Shown here one piece after another: positions 5,085-7,726 of a stretch of 7,726 bases of DNA (its first letter is position 1; every line of letters starts with the position of its first letter). Origin of the DNA: Desulfobacterales bacterium (GTDB lineage Bacteria; Desulfobacterota; Desulfobacteria; Desulfobacterales; C00003060). The notes beneath the pieces were generated by a model. It saw only the letters and a program-made list of their open reading frames with translations. It ran no database searches and was not told where the DNA came from. The stretch is from positions 1 to 7,726 of the forward strand of contig JAUWMM010000075.1 of the NCBI GenBank assembly GCA_030613145.1. Direction: 5' to 3'. The translations under genes and the position numbers were made by a program.

Positions 5085-7583
5085 ATGTCCCGTCAATCCT
5101 TGCAAGAGATATTGTCTGTGGTCCAGCACCCAAGTCACTACCTGGGAACAGAAATCAATGCGTTGCGAAAGGACCTAGAAAAAGTCCGGCTCCGTTTTGC
5201 CCTGGCCTTCCCGGACCTCTATGAGGTGGGGATGAGTCACGTTGGAATCCAGATCCTTTATCATATTCTAAATGACCGGCAGGCCATTGCTGCAGAAAGA
5301 CTCTTTGCCCCAGGGTTGGACCTTGAGGCAAGGTTGCGGGCCGGCAGAATTCCCCTTTGTTCTCTTGAGAGTGGCCTACCGCTTTCAGATTTTGATATTG
5401 TCGGCTTCAGCCTTCTGTATGAACTTAATTATACAAATATTTTGACGATGTTAAACCTGTCCGGTGTACCGTTTTATGCACGGGACCGCGATGAGTCGCA
5501 CCCCCTTATTATTGCAGGTGGCCCTTGCACCTTCAATCCGGAGCCTTTAGCCGATTTTTTTGATGCCATGGTGCTCGGGGACGGCGAGTTGGTGGTGCTT
5601 GAGCTGGCAGATGCGTGGCTGGCATGGAAGGATTCCGGAGCAGACCGCGAAGCACTTCTAAAGACCTGGGCGTCCATAGAGGGGGTTTATGTTCCTTCGT
5701 TCTTTAGAACAGATATGGATTCCAAGGGCCTTCAGGTAGTGAGCCCCAAATTTCCCGAATACAGGAGCGTCAGGAAGGCCGTAGTTTCAGACCTTAACAA
5801 GGTGCCTTTTCCGTCCAGTCCCGTTATCCCTTTTGGGAAGCCGATCCACGACCGCTTGAGCTTGGAGGTCTGCAGGGGGTGCACACGTGGGTGCCGTTTT
5901 TGCCAGGCAGGCATGATCTATCGCCCGGTGCGGGAACGTGCACCCCGGGAGATTCTGTCTTTGGCAGAGCAGGCATTGGCTAACACGGGCTATGATGAGA
6001 TCTCCCTGCTTTCCCTGAGCACGGGTGACTATAGTGCCATCCAGGTCCTTGTTGAGCGGCTCATGAGTCGGTGGGGCGCTGAGAGGATTGCAATCTCTCT
6101 TCCATCGCTCAGAGTTGGGAGCCTTACCAAAGAACTTATGGAGCAGATCAAGCGGGTCCGAAAGACCGGCTTCACAGTGGCACCGGAGGCTGGAAGTGAG
6201 CGCCTGCGCAATGTGATCAATAAGAATGTGACCGAGCGAGCCCTGGAGGAGACTGTTCAGAATGCCTTTGGGCTGGGCTGGCGGCTGATAAAACTCTATT
6301 TCATGATAGGGCTTCCAACGGAGACAAAAGCCGACCTGGATGCGATTGTTGAACTAGTGAGACGCCTTCAAAAGGTTCGTGCCCCCGGTGGGCGCAATAA
6401 GAATATTACCGTTAGTCTTTCCACATTTATTCCAAAGGCACACACTCCATTCCAGTGGTGCCCACAGATCTCGTTGGAAGAGAGCAAAGATAAGATTCAC
6501 ATGCTTCGAGGCAAGTTGAAGGGTGGTGGGATTCGATTCAAGTGGCAGAACCCCGAGGTGAGCCTCCTTGAGGGGCTCTGGGCCAGGGGCGACAGGAGAT
6601 TGAGCCGATTGTTGGTCGAGGCTTACCGTGCGGGGTGCCGTTTTGACGGGTGGAGCGACAAGTTTCGATACAAACAATGGCTTGAGGCTATCGATGCTTG
6701 CTCTGTGGATGTTGACTTCTACACAACACGCGTACGCGATCTAGAAGAACCGTTGCCCTGGGATCACATAGACTGTGGTGTTTCCAAGGACTTTCTGAAG
6801 CAAGAGTGGGAGAAGGCCCTTGAGGGGGGGGTAACCCCGGATTGTCGTGATGGAGAATGCAACTTGTGCGGCGTTTGCGACATGGAAACGATAAAACCGG
6901 TCACCTTTCAGGACGAAGGCGATCTGAAAGTTAGAGACCTTCCTGACAGGAGGCCAAAAAGCCACCTATACAAAAAGCTTCAGGTTTATTATGCCAAACG
7001 TGGCCAGGCTAAGTATTTTGGGCATCTGGAGTTGGTCAAGATCTTCATTCGGGCTTTCAGGCGCGCGCGTATCCCCTTGAGATTCTCAGAAGGGTTTCAC
7101 CCGGCCCCAAAGTTTTCCTTTGAATCTGCCCTTCCTGTTGGGATTGAGAGTGTGGAAGAGCGCTTTGTGGTTGAGGTGCCGGTGCATGTTGCGCCCGAAG
7201 TGGTGCTTGAGGGTGTCAACCCTGAGCTTCCACTAGGGCTCGGAATTACTGCTTGCGGTAATGTTCATAGGAGGTCGCCGGGGGTTGTACCCAGGCTCGC
7301 GCAATACAGGGTGACCCTTAAAAAAGATACCTTTTCCGAAGACAAGCTAACTGATTTTCTAGAAAAGAAGGCATGGCCAATGACCAAGACGAATCGAAAA
7401 GGCCGGTCCAAGACGATTGACCTGAGGCCCCTTGTAAAGAAGCTTCGCCTTCTATCAGCAACAACAGCGGATATGGCCCTTGAGGAACAGGCGGGACAGA
7501 TGGTCCGCCCGACAGATGTGCTCCGCCAGGTCTTTGGATTGTCTGAGGAGTCCCTGAAGTTGGCCACCATCCTGAAGGGATAA
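5085..7583 (+). CDS. B12-binding-like radical SAM protein fused to radical SAM-linked domain (TIGR03960/TIGR03936 type)
   Basis: This is a predicted cytoplasmic iron-sulfur enzyme of unknown reaction. From ATG 5085 (832 aa), a Rossmann-like, B12-binding-type domain covers about 33-180 (FALAFPDLYEVGMSHVG), with no classical DxHxxG cobalamin motif that I can see. The radical SAM core follows, with CxxxCxxC at Cys266, Cys270 and Cys273 (EVCRGCTRGCRFC) and PEAGSERLR downstream. A second Cys cluster (Cys587, 592, 595, 598; DCRDGECNLCGVC) suggests another cluster or metal site. Residues about 630-829 match the DUF2344/TIGR03936 radical SAM-linked domain (YFGHLELVK, FSEGFHPAPK). ATG 4992 is in frame and adds 31 residues, but has no SD and precedes a hairpin; 5085 has AGG at a 6-nt spacing and matches the family's usual N-terminus. 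In related genomes this gene often precedes rng (RNase G); downstream is outside the window. Confidence 0.9.
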   Translation: MSRQSLQEILSVVQHPSHYLGTEINALRKDLEKVRLRFALAFPDLYEVGMSHVGIQILYHILNDRQAIAAERLFAPGLDLEARLRAGRIPLCSLESGLPLSDFDIVGFSLLYELNYTNILTMLNLSGVPFYARDRDESHPLIIAGGPCTFNPEPLADFFDAMVLGDGELVVLELADAWLAWKDSGADREALLKTWASIEGVYVPSFFRTDMDSKGLQVVSPKFPEYRSVRKAVVSDLNKVPFPSSPVIPFGKPIHDRLSLEVCRGCTRGCRFCQAGMIYRPVRERAPREILSLAEQALANTGYDEISLLSLSTGDYSAIQVLVERLMSRWGAERIAISLPSLRVGSLTKELMEQIKRVRKTGFTVAPEAGSERLRNVINKNVTERALEETVQNAFGLGWRLIKLYFMIGLPTETKADLDAIVELVRRLQKVRAPGGRNKNITVSLSTFIPKAHTPFQWCPQISLEESKDKIHMLRGKLKGGGIRFKWQNPEVSLLEGLWARGDRRLSRLLVEAYRAGCRFDGWSDKFRYKQWLEAIDACSVDVDFYTTRVRDLEEPLPWDHIDCGVSKDFLKQEWEKALEGGVTPDCRDGECNLCGVCDMETIKPVTFQDEGDLKVRDLPDRRPKSHLYKKLQVYYAKRGQAKYFGHLELVKIFIRAFRRARIPLRFSEGFHPAPKFSFESALPVGIESVEERFVVEVPVHVAPEVVLEGVNPELPLGLGITACGNVHRRSPGVVPRLAQYRVTLKKDTFSEDKLTDFLEKKAWPMTKTNRKGRSKTIDLRPLVKKLRLLSATTADMALEEQAGQMVRPTDVLRQVFGLSEESLKLATILKG

Positions 7584-7726
7584 CCCCCTTAGGGCTCGCG
7601 CAAGAATAACTTGGCAGAATTGGCGCTCAGATTTGGGTTAGATTTGGTCGATCCGATTGAGCAAAACCGCAGGAATAGCAGGCTATTTCGAGGGTTTTGC
7701 GAATGAGTATCGGCCAAAGATAGCCT
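7584..7726. other. Intergenic tail after the radical SAM gene
   Basis: I see no supported gene or clear intrinsic terminator here. The stretch holds a direct repeat AGATTTGG (7629-7636 and 7640-7647, 11-bp period) and the hairpin at 7661-7700. The ATG at 7704 meets a stop after six codons. Confidence 0.5.
7661..7700. repeat. Two-tier palindromic hairpin
   Basis: The outer stem is GCAAAACC (7661-7668) with GGTTTTGC (7693-7700). The inner stem is AATAGC (7674-7679) with GCTATT (7682-7687) around a 2-nt loop. The stems are separated by a symmetric 5-nt internal loop on each side. No T-run follows. The form is typical of dispersed palindromic intergenic elements or transposon-end structures, but only one copy is in the window, so its repeat nature is inferred. 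Confidence 0.55.

Overview
The window looks like a chromosomal segment from a Gram-negative anaerobe, most likely a member of Desulfobacterota (the former deltaproteobacteria). This is inferred from a lipoprotein MltF-type lytic transglycosylase, an HtrA-type periplasmic protease, and a one-piece fusion of an uncharacterised radical SAM protein with its 'radical SAM-linked' domain. No rRNA, tRNA, CRISPR array or transposase gene is visible.

Layout. Bases 1-81 hold no gene I can support. A structured repeat follows at 82-348, ending 3 nt before the likely GTG start of mnmE (352-1731, +), the tRNA wobble-uridine modification GTPase. In the 48 bp between mnmE and the convergent mltF lies a perfect 16-bp parS site (1745-1760). 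Together with mnmE this points to the replication-origin neighbourhood. mltF (1780-3183, -) and degP/htrA (3176-4585, -) overlap by 8 bp and form a two-gene cell-envelope operon read from degP to mltF. A second copy of the repeat, inverted relative to the first, lies upstream of degP (4639-4924). A leader with two perfect hairpins (4932-4959 and 5006-5029) precedes the large radical SAM gene (probable start 5085, end 7583, +). The last 143 bases contain no gene but hold a two-tier hairpin (7661-7700).

The least expected feature is the repeat pair. By hand alignment the copies differ at 6 positions over 265 aligned bases, plus one 19-bp hairpin present only in the second copy. They have imperfect 20-bp terminal inverted repeats and dense internal hairpins. 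Each is placed with the same end facing the start of a gene (mnmE and degP). They resemble a non-autonomous, MITE-like mobile element, and the pair brackets about 4.3 kb including parS.

Functionally, mnmE serves tRNA modification. degP and mltF serve periplasmic protein quality control and peptidoglycan turnover. parS serves chromosome segregation. The reaction of the radical SAM protein is unknown.
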